Notes: generated by a model not told the origin, from the letters alone. DNA of 64,000 bases from Pseudomonadota bacterium (GCA_018241785.1 JAFEDF010000112.1:18663-82662), one strand, 5' to 3'. Shown: positions 39,754 through 48,360, numbered from the stretch's first letter. Numbers and translations are program-made.

Positions 39754-40938
39754 TTACCTGGGCTGCTCGTGCGTGACGGTGATCTTGCCACCCTTCTGGA
39801 CGTCGACGATGTCGAAGTTGATCACTTCCTCGCCGGTCTGGTCATAACGGATTTTCCACAGCCCGTCGTAGGTAAAGGATTCGAGCGCATTCTTCACCTT
39901 GGCAACGTCGTCGACCGTTCCGGCCTTCTTCATCGCCTCGACCAGCATGTAGACGTGGTCGTAGCACGACGACGAGCACAGCGGCGCCTGGTCATACGGG
40001 AAGTCCTTGGTCTTGTAGAACGCCTTGTACGCCTCGACGAACTTCTTGACCTTCGGCTCCGACTTCTCCGCCTCCTCGAAATATTTCGGGATGTAGGCGA
40101 CATAGTCGTCGATGTAGTCCTTGTTCTTGAGCGCCGGTCCGAGCGAGCCGCGCACCAGCCAGAACTTGGTGAGCCCGAGCTGCGTCGCCTGCTGGACGAT
40201 GTCGTAGAGCACGGCATCGGTATAGCCGGGGAAGAGGTAGTCGGGCGAACCGGCACTGATCTTCGCAAGCACCGCCGAGTAATCCTTGGTGCCGGGCTCG
40301 AACCAGTTCTCCTGGAACTCGATGCCGGCCTTCTTGAATGCGTCGCGGTAGACATCGGCCGCAACGTGTCCGAAGGCGTCGTTTTGCATCAGCATCGCGA
40401 CTTTCTTGACCCCCTTCTTCTTGAGGTAGTCGACCATCAGCGTACCGAAGCCGCTCGGGCCCGCATCCCAGTTCCAGGTTCGAACCAGGTAGTCGTTGCC
40501 GGGCTTGCCGAGCTCGTAATGAATCTGCGTCGCGCCGCCCATCAGCAGGAACTGGCCGTTGTGCTGGCGCGCGTAGCCCTCGATACCCTTGAACACATTG
40601 GTCAGGAAGGGCCCGAACACGTACTTGACCTTGTCCTCCTCGATCATCGTCTTGAGCTGGATCAGCGCCTGCTGAGGGTTGCCCTGAGTGTCGGGATTGA
40701 TCAGCTGGAGCGTGTACTTCTTGCCGGCAACCTCGAAGCCGCCCGCCTTGTTGATCTCATCGACCGCGATGCGCATGCCCTGCGACGACATCCAGCCATA
40801 GGTGTTGAGCGCACCCGTCTGGGCCTCGATCTCGCCGATTTTGACGACGTTCTGCGAGTACGCGCCGGTGGCCACGGCGAGCGCGGCCACGCCGAGCGAT
40901 GCGGCAACGGCTTTAACGATGCTGACACGTGACTTCAT
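39754..40938 (-). CDS. branched-chain-type ABC transporter substrate-binding protein (LivK-like)
   Basis: A 394-residue periplasmic binding protein with a signal peptide (AALAVATGAYSQ) and Leu/Ile/Val-binding fold (GKYTLQ-like start VVKIGEIEAQTGALNTYGW). Such receptors bind diverse organic acids, amides and aromatic acids, not only branched-chain amino acids. GGAGAG is the ribosome site. It heads the importer operon. The ligand may be the methylated donor of the island. Confidence 0.9.
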   Translation of the reverse strand: MKSRVSIVKAVAASLGVAALAVATGAYSQNVVKIGEIEAQTGALNTYGWMSSQGMRIAVDEINKAGGFEVAGKKYTLQLINPDTQGNPQQALIQLKTMIEEDKVKYVFGPFLTNVFKGIEGYARQHNGQFLLMGGATQIHYELGKPGNDYLVRTWNWDAGPSGFGTLMVDYLKKKGVKKVAMLMQNDAFGHVAADVYRDAFKKAGIEFQENWFEPGTKDYSAVLAKISAGSPDYLFPGYTDAVLYDIVQQATQLGLTKFWLVRGSLGPALKNKDYIDDYVAYIPKYFEEAEKSEPKVKKFVEAYKAFYKTKDFPYDQAPLCSSSCYDHVYMLVEAMKKAGTVDDVAKVKNALESFTYDGLWKIRYDQTGEEVINFDIVDVQKGGKITVTHEQPR

Positions 40939-41280
40939 GATCTCTCCTTGGCGACTTGGCGCGGGCACACGAATCGTGCGGCCCAGCTGGGTGATGCAGA
41001 CGAGTGAACGGGCTGTGCGGCGACGATGGCGCGCACGTGCCGTTGCGGAATGTCGAACGGGCGCTGCTCGAACCTGTGGCGGTGGTCAACCGCGTCCCGG
41101 CTCCTCCTGGCCGACAATAATATATCTCTTGTTTTTTTGTAACATATCATCGCCAGTCGCTGCGAGGCAAGCATGGCGCTACGGGCAGCGCCGTCGACGG
41201 AGCGACACGCTGGCGAGAGCGGCGCACGGCGCACCGGGGCAGGAGAAGGACCGGCCGCGGCGGCGTCGAACGTCGGGCAC
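40939..41280. other. 342-bp regulatory interval upstream of the importer operon
   Basis: No gene is supported in this region. It contains the AT-rich importer promoter (41114-41142), the GTAACATAT motif at 41139 and an otherwise GC-rich stretch next to the PhyH copy 2 stop. No terminator hairpin with a T-run was recognised for PhyH copy 2. Confidence 0.5.
41114..41142 (-). promoter_or_regulatory. sigma-70 promoter of the Liv-type importer operon
   Basis: Read on the minus strand, TTACAA (41137-41142), a 17-bp A-rich spacer and TATTGT (41114-41119). It lies about 170 bp before the binding-protein ATG. The motif GTAACATAT (41139-41147, plus-strand spelling) overlaps the -35. Confidence 0.5.
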
Positions 41281-42189
41281 CTACACCATCGCCGCGGGAG
41301 CCCGGTCCTCCTTCTGCTGCAGCGCGAAGATCGAGGTGTAGCCGTGCGACCAGTCGGGCGGTACCTCGCACGCCTCCGGGTCGATGTGCGCGTAGCGCGC
41401 GGCCTTGCCGCGAATGATCGCGCCATCGTAGCGCGCCGACCGGATGGGATTGGCGGTATAGGGGAAGGCATCGGCCGACGACAGCACGTAGAGCAGCAAC
41501 GGTCGGCCCTTGTCGGAACTGTTGACCGGCGAACCGTGCAGCGTGCGGCAGTTGTGGATCGTCACCGAACCGGCCGGCCCGACCATGTAGTGGGCCCGCG
41601 ACAGGTCGGTGCGTGCGACCTCACGGTCGGACAGGCACCCGGTCCAGCGGCCGGCCTCATCGTACTGGGTCGGCATCGGCCAGCGATGGCTGCCGGGGAC
41701 GAATCCAACGGGCCCCTGGTCCATCTCGCAATCGTAGAGGTAGGTCCCCACGGTCAACGGCGAATAGTTGGTGTGCGGCCAAAACGGGATGTCGTAGTGC
41801 CACTTCACTTCCTGACCGCCTTTCGCCCACTTGAAGTTGAGCTTGGATTGATGGTATTTGACGTCGGGACCGACCAGGTCGGCGACGATATCGCCAATCT
41901 TCGAGTGAATGAGGTAATCCCAGTACGCGGGGTGCTGATCGACGGGGCTCGACACGCGGCGTAGCCGCGGAGATTCGGCCGTATGGTCGGGTTCGAGGTC
42001 GTACACCGCGTCCGAAGTGCGAACGGCGCGGCTGCGCTCGATCAGCTCGTCGGTCGCCGCACGCAGCTTCGTCAGCCACTCGTCCGGAACGATGCGCTCG
42101 AGCAGCAGATAGCCTTCGTCAAAGTAACGCTCGCGCTGGCGCTGGTCGAGCACGCGCGCGGGAACCGACAGGATCTGTTCGGGGGTCAT
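41281..42189 (-). CDS. phytanoyl-CoA dioxygenase (PhyH)-family oxygenase, copy 2
   Basis: A 302-residue Fe(II)/2-oxoglutarate oxygenase. Its iron site is KWHYDIPFWPH with the distal His in TLHGSPVNSS; the Arg in DKGRPLLLYV is the probable 2-oxoglutarate anchor. It is only distantly similar to the copy at 35587. It lies 47 bp after the GntR regulator gene, so both may be cotranscribed. Two oxygenases imply the substrate may be processed aerobically as well. Confidence 0.87.
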   Translation of the reverse strand: MTPEQILSVPARVLDQRQRERYFDEGYLLLERIVPDEWLTKLRAATDELIERSRAVRTSDAVYDLEPDHTAESPRLRRVSSPVDQHPAYWDYLIHSKIGDIVADLVGPDVKYHQSKLNFKWAKGGQEVKWHYDIPFWPHTNYSPLTVGTYLYDCEMDQGPVGFVPGSHRWPMPTQYDEAGRWTGCLSDREVARTDLSRAHYMVGPAGSVTIHNCRTLHGSPVNSSDKGRPLLLYVLSSADAFPYTANPIRSARYDGAIIRGKAARYAHIDPEACEVPPDWSHGYTSIFALQQKEDRAPAAMV

Positions 42190-42236
42190 GGCAAGCCTCC
42201 AGGCATGGGTAGGGTGGAGCGGGCGCCCGGGGTCAG

Positions 42237-43052
42237 TCAGGTATCGGCGCCCACGGTGGCGCGGGTGAACGACTCGATTTCGTCGATCAGCCGGTCGAGC
42301 GCGCGCGCCGCGCCCTTCTCGTCACCGCGCCCGATGGCGCGCGCGATGTCGGCGTGAAGCTTCGCGGTCGCCGGCATGTCGGCGGCCTGCTTGTAGTGAA
42401 TGAACCAGAAGCGGCGCGACAGCGCGTGCATCAGTGTCATCGCACCCGTTGCGAACTCGTTGCGTGCCGCCAGCGTGCACAGGTCGTTGAACTCGCGGTC
42501 GGTACGGATGAAAGAGGTTTCGTCATTGGTGCGTGCCGACTGCTCGAATATGCGCGCGAGCTCGGCGAAGCGTGCGCGCTCGGGTGGCAGCGCCCGCCGC
42601 GCAGCGCTGCGCGCAACCAGGCGCTCCACCTCGCGGCGTACTTCGAGCAACCGCAGCTGGCTCTTGACGTTGATCTCGGAGACGATGATGCCGCGACGGG
42701 GCAGGATGGTGACGAGCCGCTCGCGCGCGAGCCGCTGCAGCGCCTCGCGGATCGGCGTGCGGCCGATGCCGAGCGCCTCGGACAGGCGTGCCTCGGAAAC
42801 GGCGACGCCCGGCTCGAGCTTGAGCGTGACGATCATCTCCTCGAGCATTTCGTAGGCCTGGTCGGTAAGGCTCGGCTGGTCGTCGCGCAGCACCGCATCG
42901 GCCGGCGCCGGCATGTCCGATTGCGCGAGCGCGTCGGCCTGGCGGCGTCGCACCGACGGGCTGTCACGGCGGGTAGCCCGTCCCACACCACGGCCTGCGT
43001 CACCGCGCACCCCGGTTCGCGTGACGCCGGAACGCCGCGGTTCGTCACGCAT
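42237..43052 (-). CDS. GntR-family transcriptional regulator (FCD type)
   Basis: A 271-residue regulator with a winged helix (residues 60-125, LSEALGIGRTPIREALQRLARERLV in two parts) and an all-helical FCD ligand domain (residues 130-260) with the metal-binding Asp/His pattern. The first 46 residues are an Arg-rich tail and the ATG at 42914 may be the true start. FCD regulators respond to small organic acids, so it probably senses the imported compound. It overlaps panB by 8 bp if the long start is used. Confidence 0.85.
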   Translation of the reverse strand: MRDEPRRSGVTRTGVRGDAGRGVGRATRRDSPSVRRRQADALAQSDMPAPADAVLRDDQPSLTDQAYEMLEEMIVTLKLEPGVAVSEARLSEALGIGRTPIREALQRLARERLVTILPRRGIIVSEINVKSQLRLLEVRREVERLVARSAARRALPPERARFAELARIFEQSARTNDETSFIRTDREFNDLCTLAARNEFATGAMTLMHALSRRFWFIHYKQAADMPATAKLHADIARAIGRGDEKGAARALDRLIDEIESFTRATVGADT

Positions 43053-43917
43053 GCTTGCGCCGCTCGACCAGATCGAGGAATGTCTCGAATTCCTTCGGAT
43101 CGACGCCGTAGCTGTGGTCGTCGTCGGGGAAAGTGCCCGCCTTCACCTCGGCCACGTACTTCGAAAGTCCGGCCACCGCCACCTCGGTCAGGTTGGTGTA
43201 GCGCTTGGTGAACTTCGGCTTGAAGTCGGTGAACACACCGAGCAGGTCGTACGACAGAAGAATCTGACCGTCGGTGCCTGCGCCCGCACCAATGCCGATC
43301 GTGGGGATCTCGAGCTGTTGCGAGATCACGCGCGCGATCGCTGCCGGCACCGCCTCGAACTCGAGCATGAAGCAGCCAGCGTCCTGGATCGCCAGCGCGT
43401 CATCGAGGATCTTCATCGCGGCAGCCGCCGTGCGACCCTGGATCTTGAAGCCCCCGAACACCGCGATGGTGTGCGGCGTGAGCCCGATGTGCGACGCCGT
43501 CGGTATGCCGGCGTCGACCAGCGCCTTCAGGATGTGCGCCTGCGAGCGCCCCCCCTGCGGCTTGACTGCATCGCACGCCGCCTCCTGCATGAACCGCGCC
43601 GCATTTTCGAGCGCACGCTCGATCGTACTGTAGCTCTGGTACGGCATGCACCCCAGCACGAAGGTGTTGGGCGCCCCGCGTCGAACCGCCTGCGCATGCA
43701 TCACCATCATGTCCATGGTCGCCGGGATCGTGTTCGAATGACCGTGGGCCACCATTGCCAGGCTGTCGCCGACCACCGCGACGTCGACGCCGGCCATCTC
43801 GGCCCAGCGCGCCGACGTATAGTCGGGCACCGACGTGTAGACCATCTTCTCGCCGCTCTTCTTCGAATCGCGGATCTCGGTGATCGTGCGCTTCTTGCGG
43901 GCGGGCTGCGGGTCCAC
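43045..43917 (-). CDS. PanB-like ketopantoate hydroxymethyltransferase
   Basis: A 290-residue TIM barrel of the PanB family: VVGDSLAMVAHGHSNT (Mg site), HIGLTPHTIAVFGG and FEAVPAAIARVISQQLEIPTIGIGAG. PanB transfers a hydroxymethyl group from 5,10-methylene-THF to 2-oxoisovalerate. The GTG at 43917, 5 bp after AGGAGG, is the preferred start; the frame extends a further 26 codons upstream without family similarity. No panC is nearby, so this may be a second, pathway-specific homologue using methylene-THF. Confidence 0.8.
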   Translation of the reverse strand: MDPQPARKKRTITEIRDSKKSGEKMVYTSVPDYTSARWAEMAGVDVAVVGDSLAMVAHGHSNTIPATMDMMVMHAQAVRRGAPNTFVLGCMPYQSYSTIERALENAARFMQEAACDAVKPQGGRSQAHILKALVDAGIPTASHIGLTPHTIAVFGGFKIQGRTAAAAMKILDDALAIQDAGCFMLEFEAVPAAIARVISQQLEIPTIGIGAGAGTDGQILLSYDLLGVFTDFKPKFTKRYTNLTEVAVAGLSKYVAEVKAGTFPDDDHSYGVDPKEFETFLDLVERRKHA

Positions 43918-43936
43918 ATGGCCTCCTCGGGTGGCG

Positions 43937-43949
43937 GTCATATTAGCGG
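43937..43949. promoter_or_regulatory. shared AT-rich motif upstream of panB
   Basis: GTCATATTAGCGG; the 11-mer CATATTAGCGG is identical to 28779-28789 upstream of the corrinoid-protein operon. It lies just upstream of the panB-like ribosome site. It could be an operator for the neighbouring GntR protein or part of a -10 (TAATAT on the minus strand). Confidence 0.4.
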
Positions 43950-44043
43950 GTGCGGAAGCCGGCGTGCGCGGCACGCTCATCATTGCTTGCGGCACTGGAG
44001 GAATCGCCGTCCGCAGCCGCGTGCGAGGGCGCCTTGCAAAGGG

Positions 44044-44072
44044 TTGACGCGCCGCTAATCGATCACTAATAT
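44044..44072 (+). promoter_or_regulatory. sigma-70 promoter of the fatty-acid-hydroxylase-family gene
   Basis: TTGACG (44044-44049), 17-bp spacer, TAATAT (44067-44072). Two copies of the TTAG-type motif (CCGCTAAT at 44053-44060 and CTAATATAT overlapping the -10) lie within it, as expected of repressor binding. Confidence 0.6.
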
Positions 44073-44110
44073 ATCAGCACGATCACGCACTCGCAAGCCG
44101 GAGGCCGCCC

Positions 44111-44962
44111 ATGATGACCGAACGCCAGCGCAAGTTCCGGGAGCAATACAAGTCGAGCATCAGCCCGATGTACAACGGGCTCGTCCACATCGGCGTGATG
44201 TACGCGGCAGGAATCGCCGCGATCTGGTATTGCGCGACCCGGCTCCAGCATCCCACGTGGGAGTGGCTGTTCGTCATACCGACCTTCATCTGCGGCAACC
44301 TGATCGAGTGGGCGATGCACAAGTACGTGATGCACCGCAAGATCGACGTCTTCGCTCTGCGATCGATCTACGACCGGCACACCCGCCAGCACCACCAGTA
44401 CTTCACCGATAACGACGTCACCGTCGACAGCTCACGCGAGTTCCGCATCGTGTTCTTCCCATGGCGAGTCCTCATGGTGCTCGGGGTACTCGGCACGATC
44501 ATCGGTGGCCTTACCTGGCTGATCGTCAATGCCAATGCCGGCTATATCGTATTCATGACGATGGTCGGTTACTACATGACCTACGAGACCATGCACTATT
44601 GCTGCCACGTGCATGAGAACTGGTTCGTGCAGAACATGCCGTTCATCAACACGATCCGGCGGCACCACACGGCGCATCACAACCTGGGGATCATGATGCA
44701 CTTCAACATGAACCTCACGTTTCCGATCGCAGACTGGCTGTTGAACACGAGCGACCTCAACCGGGGGCTCATCGGCCACCTGTTCAACGGCTACGACGAG
44801 GCACACATCAAGCCCGAGTTGAAGCCGGTCGTCGCGCGGTTTCGCACCAACGACACGCAGAACAAGCGTTGCACCCTCGACGGCCCGGTGCTCGAGGACG
44901 AGGAACTCGCCACGATGGCGCGCGTGGGCAGCTACGTGGAGACACGGCGAGTCGCCGCCTGA
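44111..44962 (+). CDS. fatty acid hydroxylase/sterol desaturase superfamily membrane protein
   Basis: A 283-residue protein with about four membrane helices and eight-histidine di-iron motifs: MHKYVMH, DRHTRQHHQYF, HYCCHVH and RRHHTAHHN. These coordinate a non-heme di-iron centre for hydroxylation or desaturation. It is the last island gene before the right repeat and is divergent from panB. A substrate cannot be inferred. Confidence 0.85.
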   Translation: MMTERQRKFREQYKSSISPMYNGLVHIGVMYAAGIAAIWYCATRLQHPTWEWLFVIPTFICGNLIEWAMHKYVMHRKIDVFALRSIYDRHTRQHHQYFTDNDVTVDSSREFRIVFFPWRVLMVLGVLGTIIGGLTWLIVNANAGYIVFMTMVGYYMTYETMHYCCHVHENWFVQNMPFINTIRRHHTAHHNLGIMMHFNMNLTFPIADWLLNTSDLNRGLIGHLFNGYDEAHIKPELKPVVARFRTNDTQNKRCTLDGPVLEDEELATMARVGSYVETRRVAA

Positions 44963-45033
44963 CGCATGTTCGTCGAGGTCAGGCAGCGCCCGCTCTACCT
45001 CGTCCAGCTGCACCTCGCACCGCGTCGGCCGCT
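44963..45033 (+). repeat. 71-bp direct repeat, right copy (island boundary)
   Basis: Second copy of the gtrB-like 3' end, immediately after the TGA of the preceding gene. Read in the gtrB frame it continues past the repeat as LQRGQWAAGTADE and a stop, which is likely the original C-terminus of the GtrB-like protein. The left copy has a different tail. Confidence 0.85.
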
Positions 45034-45042
45034 TCAGCGCGG

Positions 45043-45501
45043 TCAGTGGGCAGCCGGCACCGCCGACGAATGATGGTCGACGATCAGCCAGTGGCCCCCG
45101 CGATTCAGGAACACCATGCTGAACCGCGCCGGCCGGATGACCGGCTTGTCGTCGTGCAGCTCGGAGAACGTGTAGCGGCCGGTGTCGATTGCGACGTTGC
45201 CGTAGACGCGGATCCTCTGCTCGTCGATGACCACCTTGTACGATGGCGGGACCGTGTCGAGCAGCTTGAAGTAGCCACCGACGGCAGCCGGCGTGTCGCG
45301 CAGCGTCGGTGACCGCGTACCCCAGAGCACCGCCTCTTGGTCGTAGAGCGCCGCGACCTGCGTCGCGCTGTGCCTGTTCATCGCGTCGGCCCACGCCTGC
45401 GTCGCCGCCGCGACCTCCTCGCGCGCTCCTGCCCACGCGCTTCCCGCTCCCGCAATGCAAACCCCGACTGACACGACGACCGGCAGCATCGATCTGTTCA
45501 T
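45043..45501 (-). CDS. exported SnoaL/NTF2-like protein (SgcJ/EcaC type)
   Basis: A 152-residue protein with a signal peptide (VVVSVGVCIAGAGSAWA) and an NTF2-like domain: WADAMNRHSATQVAALYDQEAVLWGT at the start and GGHWLIVDHHSSAVP at the end, the usual SgcJ/EcaC pattern. Function is unknown. It is the first gene on the right side of the island and its stop is within 10 bp of the repeat. Confidence 0.75.
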   Translation of the reverse strand: MNRSMLPVVVSVGVCIAGAGSAWAGAREEVAAATQAWADAMNRHSATQVAALYDQEAVLWGTRSPTLRDTPAAVGGYFKLLDTVPPSYKVVIDEQRIRVYGNVAIDTGRYTFSELHDDKPVIRPARFSMVFLNRGGHWLIVDHHSSAVPAAH

Positions 45502-45649
45502 TTGCGCCCCCCCTTTCGTTGTGGCCCAGCGGACTGACGGCAAGGGGCGCAATCTGCGCCGCCTCCCCGGACGTGTCAACGTGGTTCGCCCCGGACGCGG
45601 TGCCCGGCGTTCGCCGGACCGGCGAAACCGCAGCGGTGGTGCCCGCCGG

Positions 45650-46474
45650 TCAACGCGCCTGCGGGCGCGGGAGCTGGCCGGGCTCGACCGTCATGACGAG
45701 CCGCTCGAAGGCCGCGTAGGCGGCCGGAGCGAGCAGGCGCCTCGCGTCGCGATCGGTCTCCGCGAGCGGGCCCGCCTGCCGGCAGTAGCGCGCGAGCGCG
45801 GCGTTGTGGAGGAGCAGGCTCGCCATCGTCTCGCTTCGCGCGCGCGGATCGAGGTTTCGATCGCGCTCGATGCGCGCGAGCTCGCGCCGGCTCGCCTCGA
45901 AGCGGCGGGAATCCATGCGCCAGGTGTAGGCGAGATCCGCCTCGAGCCTTCCGTTGCGGTCGACGAGGTAGATGCGAAACGACGGCGCGCCGGCGTGCGA
46001 CGTGAGATCGTTGATCTCGAGCCGATCGTAGACGTCGACGAAGTGGCCGTTCCGGTAGGCGGCGCCCGGCGCCTGGCTGCGGGTGCCGCCGATCTGCTCG
46101 CCGATGCTGGCGAGGCGCCCGTCGCGAAGCGCGTAGACGAGGTCGACGTCGCACCGCCACGCGTTGCCGCCGCCGCACTCGCGTCGCGCAAACAGGTACC
46201 CGCCGCGCCAGCCGATCGTGCGCCGCAGGACGGCCGCCGCCGCGGCAAGATCGTCGACGGCGACGAGCACGGTCCGGTAGGAGTAGGCCTGCTGCTCGTG
46301 CGCGACGGTGATGGTGAACGGGTAGAAGCGCGGCGGCGCGTCCGGCGCGAGGTCGAGCCGCGCCGACACGGCGACCGGTCGGGCGAGAATCGCGATCGTC
46401 TCGCCGCCATGCGCCGGTGCGGAGAGCGCCGCGATGACCGGCACCGCGAGCGCGAGTGCAAGGCCGCGGGTCAT
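45650..46474 (-). CDS. exported protein of unknown function
   Basis: A 274-residue protein with a signal peptide (LALALAVPVIAALSAPAHG). The mature part is rich in Arg and aromatic residues, with segments such as RRTIGWRGGYLFARRECGGGN and DLAYTWRMDSRRFEASRREL; two Cys pairs may form disulfides. I do not recognise the family. It overlaps the phosphoesterase gene by 4 bp, so the two are probably coupled. Its role is not inferable. Confidence 0.6.
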   Translation of the reverse strand: MTRGLALALAVPVIAALSAPAHGGETIAILARPVAVSARLDLAPDAPPRFYPFTITVAHEQQAYSYRTVLVAVDDLAAAAAVLRRTIGWRGGYLFARRECGGGNAWRCDVDLVYALRDGRLASIGEQIGGTRSQAPGAAYRNGHFVDVYDRLEINDLTSHAGAPSFRIYLVDRNGRLEADLAYTWRMDSRRFEASRRELARIERDRNLDPRARSETMASLLLHNAALARYCRQAGPLAETDRDARRLLAPAAYAAFERLVMTVEPGQLPRPQAR

Positions 46475-47235
46475 TCGACCGTCACGACCCTCGCAGGATC
46501 GAATGCGCGGTTCTCGCCGATCCCGCCTTTCGCGTAGCCGCGCGGATTGCACACGACGCGGGTCCCGTTCTCGACGTAGTCGAAGCTGTCGTGCATATGG
46601 CCGTGGATCCACAGCCGTACACGCGAGCCGTCGAGGAGCCCGGTGAGGTCGGACGCGAAGGCGACGTTGACGAGCGAATCGGCAAAGCGCGGATGGATGC
46701 TCGCCCGAGACGGCGCATGGTGGGTGATGACGACGGTCGGCCCCGCGTGCGTCTCGGCGAGACGTTCGCGCAGCCATCGCGCATGCGCATCGAAAAGCGC
46801 GACCGAGTCATCGACGGTGAACAGCCGGTCACCCGACTCCGCAGCGCGAATGCGCGTGAAGTCGCGGACGAAGCGCGTCGTCTCGGCCACGGCGCGCTCG
46901 CGCTTCGGGCCGTCGCCGAACAGCCTGAAGTCGGTCCACAGCGTGTTGCCGAGAAAGCGTACGCCGTCGATCTCGACCTCGTCGTCGTCGAGCAGCACGA
47001 CGTTGGTGCCTGCGGCGAGCCGCCTCAGTTCCGCGCGCGTGCCGTCGATCGAGCCGCCGTAGAACTCGTGATTGCCGGCAACGTAGAGGACCGGACGGCG
47101 AATCTGCGTGAGCCAGGCGATCGCCTCATGCGGCCGCGCGACGTCGCCCGCCACCACCACCGCGTCGGCGTCGGTCGCCGGCAGCTCGAAGGGCCACAGC
47201 GAAAGGTGAAGGTCCGAAACGACGTGCAGTCTCAT
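46471..47235 (-). CDS. calcineurin-like metallophosphoesterase
   Basis: A 254-residue phosphoesterase with the five family motifs: VSDLHLS, VVAGDVA, GNHEFYG, ITHHAP and IHGHMHDS. It uses two metal ions; substrates are typically cyclic nucleotides or phosphoesters. No signal peptide is seen, so it is cytoplasmic. The exact role is unknown. Confidence 0.9.
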   Translation of the reverse strand: MRLHVVSDLHLSLWPFELPATDADAVVVAGDVARPHEAIAWLTQIRRPVLYVAGNHEFYGGSIDGTRAELRRLAAGTNVVLLDDDEVEIDGVRFLGNTLWTDFRLFGDGPKRERAVAETTRFVRDFTRIRAAESGDRLFTVDDSVALFDAHARWLRERLAETHAGPTVVITHHAPSRASIHPRFADSLVNVAFASDLTGLLDGSRVRLWIHGHMHDSFDYVENGTRVVCNPRGYAKGGIGENRAFDPARVVTVE

Positions 47236-47334
47236 CGCGATGTGGAACCCGGCGATCCGGCCCGGCCGTGCCGCGGGGCCCATTCTACGTGGTGTTCAAT
47301 CGTCCGGCGCCGGCCCGCGCCGGGCGCGGCGCGC

Positions 47335-48258
47335 TCAGCCCGGCTTGCGCCCGCCAGGGCCCGGGAGCCTGCCGCCGATCGCGCGCGTGACCTCGGCCGC
47401 CGTGCCGGCGACGAGGAGGCCGAGTTCGGCGACGCGCCCGTCGGGAATGCGCGACGCCGGGCCGGCGATGGAGATCGCTGCGAGCGGCTCGCCGTGCTCG
47501 TCGTGGATCGTCGCGGCGAGGCAGCGCAGCCCGGCAGCGTGCTCGCCGTCGTCGTACGTGTAGCCGACGCGCCTGATCGCGGCGAGCGCATCCCAAAGCT
47601 TCGCCGGAGTATCGAGCGTGTGCTCGGTGAGGCGCGGCAGTCCGCGCCGGTGCATGACGCGATCGACCGCGGCATCGGGCATGGCGGCGAGCAGCGCCTT
47701 GCCGAGCCCCGATGCGTGCAGCGGGACGCGGCTGCCGAGCTTCGCGTGCATGCGCATCAGCTCGCCGCACTGCACCTGGTCGACGACGACCGCGTCGTAT
47801 TCGTCGAGCACGGCCAGGTTCGCGCTCTCGCCGGAGCGCTCGACCAGCAGCCGAAGGTACGGGTGCGTCCGCGCGAGCAGGTCGCGATGGGCGAGAAACG
47901 AGCTGCCGACGATGAACGCCTTGACGCCGACGTGCCACAGGCCGAGCGGTTCGGTGCGGTGCACGAACCCCGTGCGCTCGAGCGTGTTGAGGAGCCGATG
48001 CGTGGTCGACGGCGACAGGCCGACGCGCTGCGCGAGGTCGGTGAGCGTCACGCCGCCGTCGGCGTCGGCGAGCCGCTCGAGGAGCGCGAGCCCGCGAAGC
48101 AGGCTCTGGCTCTGCCCGGCGGTCCCGCCGTCGCCGCGGGGGGCGTTGGCGCGCGCGCGCGCGCTGCGCGGTGGATGGGCACGCGGACCTTCTGCGGCGA
48201 GTGAAGTGCGCGAGGCGGCCATGACGGGCGAACGGGCAGGCAAGATCGATACGCTCAT
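47335..48258 (-). CDS. IclR-family transcriptional regulator (probable glyoxylate/purine-pathway regulator)
   Basis: A 307-residue regulator. The wHTH domain (residues 50-110, SLLRGLALLERLADADGGVTL; LAQRVGLSPSTTHRLLNTLE, quoted in part) is followed by an IclR effector domain (HASGLGKALLAAMPD; RRVGYTYDDGEHAAGLRCLA). It is divergent from gcl, sharing a 194-bp AT-rich spacer, so it likely controls the glyoxylate genes like AllR. An alternative ATG at 48222 would remove 12 residues. Confidence 0.88.
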   Translation of the reverse strand: MSVSILPARSPVMAASRTSLAAEGPRAHPPRSARARANAPRGDGGTAGQSQSLLRGLALLERLADADGGVTLTDLAQRVGLSPSTTHRLLNTLERTGFVHRTEPLGLWHVGVKAFIVGSSFLAHRDLLARTHPYLRLLVERSGESANLAVLDEYDAVVVDQVQCGELMRMHAKLGSRVPLHASGLGKALLAAMPDAAVDRVMHRRGLPRLTEHTLDTPAKLWDALAAIRRVGYTYDDGEHAAGLRCLAATIHDEHGEPLAAISIAGPASRIPDGRVAELGLLVAGTAAEVTRAIGGRLPGPGGRKPG

Positions 48259-48360
48259 CGTACGGGATTCAGAATATCATTTCAACACGTATCAAGTAAA
48301 TGCACTAAATATATGATTTGCAGTATTAATATGTTCGTTTCTTTTGCCAAACGCAAAATG

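Noticed and set aside
40470..40500. A tRNA-like GGTTCGAACC sequence
   Set aside because: It lies in the coding region of the binding protein and no cloverleaf surrounds it.
19834..44962. Integrase, transposase or conjugation genes within the island
   Set aside because: None was found in any frame, so the island is called only from its repeats and content.
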